From positions 1,364,001 to 1,428,000 of the forward strand of contig OZ253454.1 of NCBI GenBank assembly GCA_965261475.1: a stretch of 64,000 bases of DNA, read 5' to 3'. The DNA comes from G965261475 sp965261475 [NCBI: bacterium]. GTDB lineage: Bacteria; SAR324; XYD2-FULL-50-16. Below the pieces are notes generated by a model. It did no database searches. It saw only the letters and a list, made by a program, of their open reading frames with translations, and was not told where the DNA came from. Position 1 is the first letter of the stretch. Every line of letters starts with the position of its first letter. The position numbers were made by a program, and so were the translations under genes. Of this stretch, positions 7,230 to 15,299 are shown one piece after another.

Positions 7230-9497
7230 ATGAAAGGCTATAAAACGCTGATTCTTAGTGCTTATTTTGAGGCAAAAAAAAGAAAACACGAATATATGTG
7301 CTTAGAGCACTTACTCTACATTTTGCTTTTTGAAAACGAAATTGTCAAAATAGTAGATTACTGTAAAGGAGATATTTTTTATATCAAACAACAAGTAGGC
7401 AAATACCTAGATACACATATCAAAAAAATTAGTACTGGAGATCCTACTCAAACAGAATCTATGATACGGCTGCTAGATAGATTTTTATCTTCTAAAAAAG
7501 AAAAAGGAAAAAATTTTATAGAATGGCTCAATCAAAATCATTTGTTACCTGAAAAAATGATAAATGTTTTTATGGAAGATAGCTGTGCTTTATTGTTTCT
7601 GATACTACTAGAAAAAGATTCTAACGCTAGTTATTTTTTAAAAACAGTAGATGTTGACAAAACAAAATTAATGAAGTGTCTACTCAGCAGGCACAAAAAA
7701 ACAGAAACTATTACTATTGTAGAGTATATAAAAGAAAAAAAGAAACCTAAAAAAAAATTCAAAAACCTGCAACAATACGCTGTCAATCTAATTCAAAAGG
7801 CACAAGATGGTAAAATTGATCCTTTGATTGGTCGGAAGGCAGAAATCAATAGGATTACGCATATTCTTTGTCGTAGAAAAAAAAATAACCCTATCTTGGT
7901 AGGAGAGCCTGGCGTGGGAAAAAGTGCCATAATAGAAGGATTAGCCTATAATATTTTTCATAAACAAGTTCACTCTGCTCTACAAGATATTATTATTTAT
8001 AGTGTTGATTTAGGTGCATTAGTTGCAGGTACTAGGTACAGAGGAGATTTTGAGCAAAGAATTAAAACCATTCTAGAAGAAATTCGTTACAATAGCAAAA
8101 TTGTACTGTTTATTGATGAGATCCATAATATCATTGGAGCTGGAAGCTCTTACTCGGGCACCTTAGATGTAGGTAATTTACTAAAACCTGCATTGGCTAA
8201 CGGCGAGATCAAATGCGTTGGTGCTACAACCTATAAGGAGTTTCAAAATGTCTTTGAAAAAGACGCAGCCCTTTCTAGAAGATTTCAAAAAGTAGATGTA
8301 GCAGAGCCTTCACCGAAAGAAACTATTGCAATTCTACAAGGAATTAAAAAAAATTATGAAGAATTTTACGGTATTGAATATACCAATGAAGCAATTGAAA
8401 CTAGTGTACGACTTGCTCGCAGGTATATTGGTAATAAATTCTTCCCAGACAAAGCTATTGATATTTTAGACGAAGCTGGAGCAAATTTTATCTTAGGCAA
8501 TTCTTTAGAAATTAAAAAAGTTTCCAAAGAAACCATTGAAGACACAGTGCATTTAATGGGATATATACCAAAAAATAGAAAGGAAAACGAAAAAGAATTG
8601 ATACGAAATTTAGCAGCGGAATTAAAAAAACAAATTTATGGGCAAGACAATGCCGTAGAAAAACTTGTTTCCTGCGTTAAAAGAAGTCAAGCAGGTTTTG
8701 CAGACCACAAACCTATTGGCTCCTTCTTGTTTAGTGGTCCGACTGGAGTTGGAAAAACAGAAATTAGCAAACAATTAGCAAAAGCACTGCAAATAAAGTT
8801 CATCAGATTTGATATGAGCGAGTATATGGAACAACATTCTGTTGCAAAACTAGTAGGAGCGCCGCCGGGTTATGTAGGCTATGAGCAAAGAGGTTTGCTT
8901 ACAGACACCATTAGTAAAACTCCTCATTGTGTTTTACTTCTAGATGAAATAGAAAAAGCACACCCAGCTATCTACAATATTCTCTTGCAAGTGATGGACA
9001 ACGCAACACTCACAGATAGTTTTGGCGTAAAAGTTGATTTTCAATATGTAATTTTAATTATGACATCTAATATAGGAACCCAATATAGTAATACTAATTT
9101 TATGGGGTTTGGAGATGAAAATTATTCTCAAGACAAACAGGCTGTAAAAAAAGAGTTTGCACCAGAATTTTTAAACAGACTAAATGCAACTATTCATTTT
9201 GCTAAACTAACCGACGAGCATATTCTAAAAATAGTAGATAAAAATCTAGGAGAATTAAGGGAAACCCTATCAACCAAAGGCGTGACACTTATAGTGCAAA
9301 TGAATGCTAAAAAATGGTTTGCAACTCACGGTTATCACTCACAATTTGGTGCAAGACCTATAGATAGACTAGTACAAAGAGAAGTCAAAGATAAGCTAGC
9401 AGAAGAGATACTATTTGGAAGTTTGCAACAAGGGGGCAAAGTTGTTATTTCTGTAAAAAATAAAAAACTAGTTTTTTGTATCCAAAGTCTTGTATAG
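7230..9497 (+). CDS. clpA: ATP-dependent Clp protease ATP-binding subunit ClpA
   Basis: AAA+ unfoldase that feeds substrates into ClpP. It is 755 aa, close to E. coli ClpA (758), and lacks the ClpB coiled-coil middle domain, so it is ClpA and not ClpB/ClpC. A Clp_N domain occupies about 1-140. The first AAA module has GEPGVGKS and VLFIDEIHNIIGAG; the second has SGPTGVGKTE, LLLDEIEKAH and the sensor-2 region GARPIDR near the C-terminus. A MGF tripeptide in the loop after TSNIGTQYS fits the hydrophobic-Gly-hydrophobic ClpP-docking loop. The adaptor gene clpS is not adjacent and clpP is not in the window. An unknown membrane-protein gene follows after 24 nt. Confidence 0.95.
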   Translation: MKGYKTLILSAYFEAKKRKHEYMCLEHLLYILLFENEIVKIVDYCKGDIFYIKQQVGKYLDTHIKKISTGDPTQTESMIRLLDRFLSSKKEKGKNFIEWLNQNHLLPEKMINVFMEDSCALLFLILLEKDSNASYFLKTVDVDKTKLMKCLLSRHKKTETITIVEYIKEKKKPKKKFKNLQQYAVNLIQKAQDGKIDPLIGRKAEINRITHILCRRKKNNPILVGEPGVGKSAIIEGLAYNIFHKQVHSALQDIIIYSVDLGALVAGTRYRGDFEQRIKTILEEIRYNSKIVLFIDEIHNIIGAGSSYSGTLDVGNLLKPALANGEIKCVGATTYKEFQNVFEKDAALSRRFQKVDVAEPSPKETIAILQGIKKNYEEFYGIEYTNEAIETSVRLARRYIGNKFFPDKAIDILDEAGANFILGNSLEIKKVSKETIEDTVHLMGYIPKNRKENEKELIRNLAAELKKQIYGQDNAVEKLVSCVKRSQAGFADHKPIGSFLFSGPTGVGKTEISKQLAKALQIKFIRFDMSEYMEQHSVAKLVGAPPGYVGYEQRGLLTDTISKTPHCVLLLDEIEKAHPAIYNILLQVMDNATLTDSFGVKVDFQYVILIMTSNIGTQYSNTNFMGFGDENYSQDKQAVKKEFAPEFLNRLNATIHFAKLTDEHILKIVDKNLGELRETLSTKGVTLIVQMNAKKWFATHGYHSQFGARPIDRLVQREVKDKLAEEILFGSLQQGGKVVISVKNKKLVFCIQSLV

Positions 9498-9521
9498 TCT
9501 TTACTTTTACTAAAGTCTCAG

Positions 9522-10271
9522 ATGCTATTTTTTTTTAGACTAGTTATTTCTTTTTTACTTTTATACTTCTTTTTATCTTTTTATTGCCCTAATTTTTTTC
9601 TTTTTGTTGCATCTCAAAATGATATCTTTTACTACTTTCAGCTAATATCGCTTGTTCTTTGTAAACATTTTGGCTGGAGTGTGTTTTGGTTTCCGTTTGC
9701 TATTGCTTTTCTTTATAAAAAAAACAAACCCTTATTAAAGATGATTTTTTTTTTATTTATTCCTTTAGCCTTTTCCAACTTAGCTGGAATCCTATGGCTA
9801 GGTAGTTTGTATGAACTTTATTACTATTTTGGTAGTTTTGCTGTTTTTAGCCAGCAGTTATTCAATAACCTAGTTTGGCAGATTGTACTTTTTATTTTTT
9901 ATTTATACTCTCTCTACTTGATACTTACTAGTTACAGCATTATACCTTTTTGGAAAAAGCTATTCAAAGTAATAGCATTGTTATGCTCTAATAAATTCTT
10001 GATTCAAAATAATAAAAAAATAAATTTTCTTAAAAAAATATTTTACAAAAAAATTTTTAAAGTTTATTATAAAGAAGTATCAAATAAGTTCTTAAAATCC
10101 TTTAAGTCGCAGAGTTTTTTGCAAAGTGCAAAAAAGCAAGAAGCCAAGGGAATAAAAAGAATTGTGGATTCAGAAAATTCTTTCCAGAACAATTCTTCAG
10201 ATAACAGTTCGCTTAACGAACTTTTAAGTATTTTTCATTCCATTAGTCGAACTAAGAAGAGTAAGGAATAA
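9522..10271 (+). CDS. Unrecognised four-helix membrane protein, FtsK-N-terminus-like
   Basis: 249 aa with roughly four strongly hydrophobic segments in the first ~145 residues (about 2-25, 35-55, 70-95, 115-142), then a ~100-residue very basic, Lys/Ser/Asn-rich cytoplasmic tail. I cannot assign a family with confidence. The spacing of the helices, the HFGWSVFWFPFAIAFLY turn and the GxxxxLxxxxxxxxFGxF pattern before the last helix recall the four-helix membrane domain of FtsK; no motor domain follows because the next gene is rho. It sits 24 nt after clpA and 22 nt before rho, probably in one transcript. Alternatives are a lineage-specific membrane protein or an unrelated four-helix protein. 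Confidence 0.7.
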   Translation: MLFFFRLVISFLLLYFFLSFYCPNFFLFVASQNDIFYYFQLISLVLCKHFGWSVFWFPFAIAFLYKKNKPLLKMIFFLFIPLAFSNLAGILWLGSLYELYYYFGSFAVFSQQLFNNLVWQIVLFIFYLYSLYLILTSYSIIPFWKKLFKVIALLCSNKFLIQNNKKINFLKKIFYKKIFKVYYKEVSNKFLKSFKSQSFLQSAKKQEAKGIKRIVDSENSFQNNSSDNSSLNELLSIFHSISRTKKSKE

Positions 10272-10293
10272 ATAATTTAACTAACAATTTAAT

Positions 10294-11592
10294 ATGCTTT
10301 TTAAAAAAGAAACAACAGTAAATGAGCAAAATGGTAAAGCTATTTACTTATCAGAAATCAAAAACCTAAAAAGATTAGACTTAGACCAGCTAGCACTTCA
10401 GTATAAAATCGAAAATCCTGATACATATTCAAGGCAGGATCTAATTTTTTATATCTTACAAACACAAGCGCAAAAAGGAGATGCCATTTGTTGCACCGGC
10501 GTGCTAGAAATATTGCCAGATAACTTTGGATTTTTACGCTCCTCTTGTCATAATTATATGCCAGGTCCAGATGATATTTATGTATCACCTTCTCAAATTA
10601 GAAAATTCCGACTAAAAACAGGAGATACTATTGAAGGTAAGGTGCGTCCTCCTAAAGATTCCGAGAGATACTACGCTCTTTTAAGAATAGACAAACTAAA
10701 TTATGGAGAAGTAAAAAACAATATATCAAGAAATTTATTTGAAAATCTAACACCACTTTATCCAAACTCTATGTTGCAATTAGAGCATGAAAATTGTGAT
10801 GATATTGCTAGAATAATAGATTTATTTTGTCCGATTGGAAAGGGGCAAAGAGGATTGATTGTAGCTCCTCCTAGAACAGGAAAAACAACTATTCTGCAAA
10901 GAATAGCACAGAGTATTGCAACAAATAGCCCAGATATATTTTTGATTGTGTTGCTCATAGATGAAAGACCAGAGGAAGTAACAGATATGGAGCGTTCAGT
11001 AAGAGGCGAAGTAATTAGTTCTACTTTTGATGAGCCTGCATCTAGACACGTCCAAGTTGCCGAAATGGTTATTGAAAAAGCAAAGAGACTTATCGAATAT
11101 AATCATAATGTAGTAATTTTATTGGATTCTATTACTCGACTTGCTAGGGCATATAATTCTATCATACCTCCTAGCGGAAAAATTCTCTCTGGCGGTGTAG
11201 ATACTAACGCTCTACATAAACCAAAAAGATTTTTTGGTGCTGCCAGAAATATCGAAAATGGTGGCTCGCTTACCATTATCTCCACTGCTTTGATAGATAC
11301 TGGCAGTCGTATGGATGAAGTTATTTTTGAGGAATTTAAAGGTACTGGTAACCAAGAAATGATCTTGGATAGAAAATTAGTGGAAAAAAGAGTTTTTCCT
11401 GCTATAGACATAGGTAAATCTGCTACTAGAAAAGAAGAGCTACTACTAGCTAAAAACAATTTATCAGAAATATGGAAAATTCGTAAAATTTTATCTGCGC
11501 TAAATGTAGTAGAAGCAGCAGATTTGATTAAATCTAAACTTAAACTCTATAAAACAAACGAAGAACTACTCAAAAATGTTAACAGCTCTTAA
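10294..11592 (+). CDS. rho: Transcription termination factor Rho
   Basis: Hexameric RNA-dependent ATPase that ends transcription at Rho-dependent sites. 432 aa, standard length. In order: an N-terminal helical domain ([13 protein letters not shown]), an OSB-fold RNA-binding domain starting at [14 protein letters not shown] with [16 protein letters not shown], then the RecA-like motor with [10 protein letters not shown] (Walker A), [32 protein letters not shown] (Walker B) and the secondary RNA loop around SGGVDTNAL and GTGNQEM. The bicyclomycin-contact motifs are intact. Having Rho may explain why few intrinsic terminators are visible in this window. rpmE follows 9 nt downstream. Confidence 0.97.
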   Translation: MLFKKETTVNEQNGKAIYLSEIKNLKRLDLDQLALQYKIENPDTYSRQDLIFYILQTQAQKGDAICCTGVLEILPDNFGFLRSSCHNYMPGPDDIYVSPSQIRKFRLKTGDTIEGKVRPPKDSERYYALLRIDKLNYGEVKNNISRNLFENLTPLYPNSMLQLEHENCDDIARIIDLFCPIGKGQRGLIVAPPRTGKTTILQRIAQSIATNSPDIFLIVLLIDERPEEVTDMERSVRGEVISSTFDEPASRHVQVAEMVIEKAKRLIEYNHNVVILLDSITRLARAYNSIIPPSGKILSGGVDTNALHKPKRFFGAARNIENGGSLTIISTALIDTGSRMDEVIFEEFKGTGNQEMILDRKLVEKRVFPAIDIGKSATRKEELLLAKNNLSEIWKIRKILSALNVVEAADLIKSKLKLYKTNEELLKNVNSS

Positions 11593-11601
11593 TTTTTAAC
11601 C

Positions 11602-11805
11602 ATGAAACAAAATATTCATCCTGATTTTAAAAAAACAGAATATACCTGTAGTTGTAGCAACAGTTTTACGATCTATTCATCTATTGGTGGAAAGGTCAAA
11701 CTAGAAATTTGTTCCGCTTGTCACCCTTTTTACACAGGAAGTCAAAAAATGGTTGATACAGAAGGTAGAATTGAGAAATTCAACCGTCGTTATAAAAATA
11801 AATAA
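11602..11805 (+). CDS. rpmE: 50S ribosomal protein L31, zinc-binding form
   Basis: Ribosomal protein of 67 aa at the intersubunit bridge. The zinc-ribbon cysteines are present as YTCSCSN (CxC) and EICSACHPFYTG (CxxC), so this is the C+ (zinc-containing) paralogue and not RpmE2/YkgM. The ending VDTEGRIEKFNRRY is typical. Adjacency to rho and prfA is common in bacteria. The 81-nt gap to prfA has no clear terminator. Confidence 0.95.
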   Translation: MKQNIHPDFKKTEYTCSCSNSFTIYSSIGGKVKLEICSACHPFYTGSQKMVDTEGRIEKFNRRYKNK

Positions 11806-11886
11806 CCTGTTTTAAAATAATCACAATACTTATTCAATAATAATTTATTGAAAACTATTGCTATTTTAAACTCTTTATAGACTTTT

Positions 11887-12963
11887 ATGATTAAGCAATT
11901 AGAAAAAATAGCTTTACGATATCAAGAAATATCTGCTCTTTTGCAAACTGATACAGTGTTTCAAGATGCTAAAAAAATTCAAATTCTTTCTCAAGAGCAA
12001 GCCAATCTTTTCCCTGCTTTTGAAATCTACCAAAAAATTAATAAAGTCAAAAAAAACCTAGCTGAGTGCGAGGCTCTTTTACAAGGCAGTAAAGATACGG
12101 AATTAAAACAACTAGTCTTATCAGAAAAAGATGAGTTGGAGAAAGAGCAAGTGCTATTATTAAAAAAAATAAAAATTTTGTTAATACCTAAGGACCCAAG
12201 AGATCGCAAAAATGTTATTATGGAGATTCGTGCAGGTATTGGAGGAGATGAAGCAGGATTATTTGTAGAAAACCTTTTTAAACTCTATTGTAAATTTTCT
12301 GATTTAAAAAAATGGAAAACAGAAGTGCTAGAAGCCCATATAGCACCTATTGGTGGGTACAAATATATTGCTCTTAATATCTGTGGTCATAATGTTTATA
12401 GTTTGCTTAAATTTGAATCTGGTACCCACAGGGTTCAGCGCGTCCCACTCACAGAAAGTCAAGGTAGAATACATACTTCTGCGGCTACTGTAGCAGTATT
12501 AGCAGAGCCAGAAGCAGTAGATATAGAGATTTTACCTACAGAACTCAAAATTGATACTTTCCGCTCGCAAGGTGCAGGAGGGCAGCATGTAAATACCACA
12601 GACTCAGCAGTCAGAATTACTCATTTGCCTAGCAACATAGTAGTTAGTTGCCAAGACGAAAGGTCACAAATAAAAAATAGGGCGAAAGCTATGAAATACC
12701 TGTCCTCAAAACTCTACGAAAAAAAACTAGCAGACAACGAAAAAGAAAGAGCCTCACTACGTAAACAAATGGTAGGTAGTGGCGAAAGATCAGAAAAAAT
12801 ACGCACCTATAACTACCCTCAAAGTCGAATGACAGACCATAGAATTAAAATGACAAAAAACAATTTAGAAGAAATTATGACAGGAGGAGATATTTCAGAT
12901 TTTGTCTCCGCCTTATTAGCGCAAGATCAAGCAGAAAAAATCAAAGAAATGGAAATAAAATAA
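11887..12963 (+). CDS. prfA: Peptide chain release factor 1
   Basis: Class-I release factor reading UAA and UAG, 358 aa (E. coli 360). An N-terminal coiled coil occupies about 1-100. The stop-codon reader motif is the PxT form, [14 protein letters not shown] (PLT in place of the usual PAT or PVT), and the peptidyl-transferase motif is [15 protein letters not shown]. This distinguishes it from prfB in the same window, which has SPF. The methyltransferase prmC that modifies the GGQ Gln often follows prfA; here cyaY follows after 64 nt. Confidence 0.97.
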   Translation: MIKQLEKIALRYQEISALLQTDTVFQDAKKIQILSQEQANLFPAFEIYQKINKVKKNLAECEALLQGSKDTELKQLVLSEKDELEKEQVLLLKKIKILLIPKDPRDRKNVIMEIRAGIGGDEAGLFVENLFKLYCKFSDLKKWKTEVLEAHIAPIGGYKYIALNICGHNVYSLLKFESGTHRVQRVPLTESQGRIHTSAATVAVLAEPEAVDIEILPTELKIDTFRSQGAGGQHVNTTDSAVRITHLPSNIVVSCQDERSQIKNRAKAMKYLSSKLYEKKLADNEKERASLRKQMVGSGERSEKIRTYNYPQSRMTDHRIKMTKNNLEEIMTGGDISDFVSALLAQDQAEKIKEMEIK

Positions 12964-13027
12964 TTCTTTACTTTTTTACTCCTTATTAAGGATAATAACC
13001 TATACTTTAGTACTTCTTTTGTAAAAA

Positions 13028-13354
13028 ATGGACGCTAGCAAATTTAACCAATTAACAAAAAAAATTTACGATAGAATTTTTTGTTCTTTTGAAGCCTATG
13101 ATCCAGATTTGGTAGAAGCAGATTATAATTTAGATAGCATTAGCATTTGTTTCCAAGACGGTACTAGATTTGTAGTCAACCGTCAACCTCCAGTGCAACA
13201 GTTATGGTTAGCAACTAAAAACAAAGGTTATCATTTTGATTACAATGAGAAAAATAAAAAATGGTTTTGTGACAAAACAAAAAGAGAATTCACAGAAATT
13301 TTTAACGAAAATGTTTCTCACATTATTCAACAACCTTATAAAATAACATTATGA
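13028..13354 (+). CDS. cyaY: Frataxin homologue CyaY
   Basis: Small acidic iron-binding protein that regulates iron-sulfur cluster assembly with IscS. 108 aa, normal length. The core signature FVVNRQPPVQQLWLATKNKGYHFDY is the frataxin strand region (N-x-Q-xP--Q-WLA...G-HFDY), followed by WFCDKTKREF. An acidic N-terminal helix (EAYDPDLVEADYN) offers the expected iron-binding face. Its TGA stop overlaps the skp ATG by 4 nt (ATGA), implying coupled translation. Complex I subunits in this window are consistent with a need for cluster assembly. Confidence 0.93.
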   Translation: MDASKFNQLTKKIYDRIFCSFEAYDPDLVEADYNLDSISICFQDGTRFVVNRQPPVQQLWLATKNKGYHFDYNEKNKKWFCDKTKREFTEIFNENVSHIIQQPYKITL

Positions 13355-13857
13355 AAAAAATAACATTAGTGCTTTTATTTGCATTGAGCATTGCATCTAT
13401 TGGATACAGTGCAAATATTAAGCTTGCTACAGTAGAAATACAAAAAATAATAGACGAATCAGAAAAAGGGCAAGCATCTAAGGAAAAATTAAAAAAAGAA
13501 TTTAAAATCAAAGAAGATTCCTTAAAGGCAAAAGAAACAAGTTTGAGGCAACTACAAAATCAGTTACAACTCGGATTACTAAAAGCAAGCGCTAAAGCAG
13601 AAAAACAAGCAGAATTTGAAGCCTTACAAAGAATCTATACTCAAGAAAGCAATGAATTCTTACAAGCAGTCCGTAAAGCAGAACAAGAACAAACAAGAAT
13701 TATTTTGAAAGATCTCAAAAGAATTGTAGAAAAATTTGGAAAAAAACAAGGTTATAATTATATTGTCGAAAAAAGCATAGAACAATTTATACTGTTTACT
13801 AAAAATCCTTTAGATGATGTTACCGATAAAATAATCAAAGAATATGATAAATTATGA
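13351..13857 (+). CDS. skp: Periplasmic chaperone Skp/OmpH
   Basis: Trimeric periplasmic chaperone that holds unfolded outer-membrane proteins for the BAM complex. 168 aa with a clear signal peptide (MKKITLVLLFALSIASIGYSA, cleavage probably after residue ~21), then IKLATVEIQKIIDESEKGQ, the OmpH start motif. A long Lys/Glu/Gln-rich coiled coil (about 40-125) forms the tentacles. It overlaps both cyaY (4 nt) and fabZ (4 nt). In most Gram-negatives skp lies between bamA and lpxD-fabZ-lpxA; only the fabZ link is retained here. Confidence 0.9.
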   Translation: MKKITLVLLFALSIASIGYSANIKLATVEIQKIIDESEKGQASKEKLKKEFKIKEDSLKAKETSLRQLQNQLQLGLLKASAKAEKQAEFEALQRIYTQESNEFLQAVRKAEQEQTRIILKDLKRIVEKFGKKQGYNYIVEKSIEQFILFTKNPLDDVTDKIIKEYDKL

Positions 13858-14297
13858 TGGATCTAAATCAAATCAAACAGTCAATACCACATAGGTACCC
13901 TTTTCTACTTATAGATAGTGTATTGGAACTAGCAGAAGGAAAAAAATGTACAACACTAAAAAATCTTTCAGCAAATGAAGAATTTTTCCAGGGGCATTTT
14001 CCAGCAATGCCTATTATGCCTGGTGTTTTAATTATTGAAGCATTAGCACAAACTGCTGCTTTAATTGGGGGCAAAAGAAAAAAAGGAGAATTATTTATGA
14101 TTGTAGGAGTTGATAAATTTAAATTTCAAGCTCAAGTTATACCGGGAGATCAAATTATTTGCACCGCAGAAATATTAAAATTTAAATTAAATATGTTTTT
14201 CTTAAATGCCAAAGCAATTGTTCGAAAACCAGATGGTACAAACCACCCTTGCGCATCTGGTGTTTTAAAATGTGCTAAAGTGGATACCATAAAATAA
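13854..14297 (+). CDS. fabZ: 3-hydroxyacyl-ACP dehydratase FabZ
   Basis: Hot-dog-fold enzyme that dehydrates beta-hydroxyacyl-ACP in fatty acid (and lipid A precursor) synthesis, 147 aa. Motifs: IPHRYPFLLIDSV, then FFQGHFPAMPIMPGVLIIEALAQTAA with the catalytic His (GHFP) and Glu (IEALAQ). Two ATGs in tandem at 13854 and 13857 could start it; the first overlaps the skp stop and would couple translation. It is a stand-alone FabZ, not the LpxC-FabZ fusion seen in Bacteroidetes. dapD follows 10 nt later. Confidence 0.96.
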   Translation: MMDLNQIKQSIPHRYPFLLIDSVLELAEGKKCTTLKNLSANEEFFQGHFPAMPIMPGVLIIEALAQTAALIGGKRKKGELFMIVGVDKFKFQAQVIPGDQIICTAEILKFKLNMFFLNAKAIVRKPDGTNHPCASGVLKCAKVDTIK

Positions 14298-14307
14298 ACA
14301 CTTTACT

Positions 14308-15297
14308 ATGCAAATATACGCTATAGGAATAGCTTCTAAAAATAAAAAAGGAGAAATTTTAGATGTGTTTTTTCCTTTGATTAAAAATATACCAAAACAT
14401 TTTGAAACCATTACTAAGTTTTACCAAAAACACACTAACTTTGAAGCAGTACTAACGAAACAAGATTTTTCTCACATACAAACTGCTTTTACTGCCCGAC
14501 CCTTACCTGATTTACCAAAAAATAAAGATTTTTTACTAGTTTGCTTGATGAGAGATACAGCACTTGAAACAGTGGCAGAAAGCTATTTAAAACTACATTT
14601 ACTTTCAAAACGACTTTATAAACCTCATCAACTAGATTTAAGTAATATTTTCTCAGTGTTACCCAATGTTGTTTGGAGCAATAAAGGAGCAATTGATATT
14701 AACGAAATAGAAGAAAAACAGCATCAAAGTCGTCTTACAGAAAATCCTATACTGGTCAAAAGTTTAGATAAAATACCTGCAATGACTGATTATATTACAC
14801 CAACAAAAGTGCGCATAGGAGACGCTGTTAGAGTAAGGTTAGGAGCTTATTTAGGGGAGGGTACAACAATTATGCACGAAGGATTTGTAAACTTTAACGC
14901 TGGGACACAAGGACCTAATATGATAGAAGGTAGAATCTCAGCAGGCGTATTTGTTGGCAAGGGCACAGATTTAGGAGGTGGTTGCTCAATTATGGGAACT
15001 CTATCAGGTGGTGGAAAAACAGTAATTTCTATAGGTGAGGATTGTTTAGTGGGAGCAAATGCTGGATTAGGAATTTCTCTCGGAGCTAGATGCACCGTAG
15101 AAGCAGGACTATATCTTACAGCAGGAACTAAAGTTCGTATTTTAAATACTCGCAAACAAGAAGTAATGCAGGTAAAAGCAGTGTCTTTATCCCAAAAATC
15201 AGATCTGCTCTTTCGCAGAAATTCACTGAGTGGCAGTGTTGAGTGCCTAGTAAACGAAAATAAAATAGAGCTAAACAGTATTTTACACCACAACTAA
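14308..15297 (+). CDS. dapD: Tetrahydrodipicolinate N-succinyltransferase, long form
   Basis: Left-handed beta-helix acyltransferase that succinylates tetrahydrodipicolinate in the succinylase route to meso-DAP and lysine. 329 aa, matching the Pseudomonas/actinobacterial form (~320-345) and not the 274-aa enterobacterial form. The hexapeptide-repeat core is RVRLGAYLGEGTTIMHEGFVNFNAG, IEGRISAGVFVGKGTDLGGG, SIMGTLSGGG and CLVGANAGLGISLG, then VEAGLYLTAGTKV. The matching desuccinylase dapE is at 33586. The gene sits 2 nt before the S41 protease and probably belongs to the same transcript as skp-fabZ. Confidence 0.95.
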   Translation: MQIYAIGIASKNKKGEILDVFFPLIKNIPKHFETITKFYQKHTNFEAVLTKQDFSHIQTAFTARPLPDLPKNKDFLLVCLMRDTALETVAESYLKLHLLSKRLYKPHQLDLSNIFSVLPNVVWSNKGAIDINEIEEKQHQSRLTENPILVKSLDKIPAMTDYITPTKVRIGDAVRVRLGAYLGEGTTIMHEGFVNFNAGTQGPNMIEGRISAGVFVGKGTDLGGGCSIMGTLSGGGKTVISIGEDCLVGANAGLGISLGARCTVEAGLYLTAGTKVRILNTRKQEVMQVKAVSLSQKSDLLFRRNSLSGSVECLVNENKIELNSILHHN

Positions 15298-15299
15298 CT

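Noticed and set aside
14847-15293. 148-aa antisense ORF over dapD, and similar long antisense ORFs over groES, rho and rpoB
   Set aside because: They mirror strongly conserved genes, have low-complexity or Ser/Thr/Leu-rich translations, and no own context.
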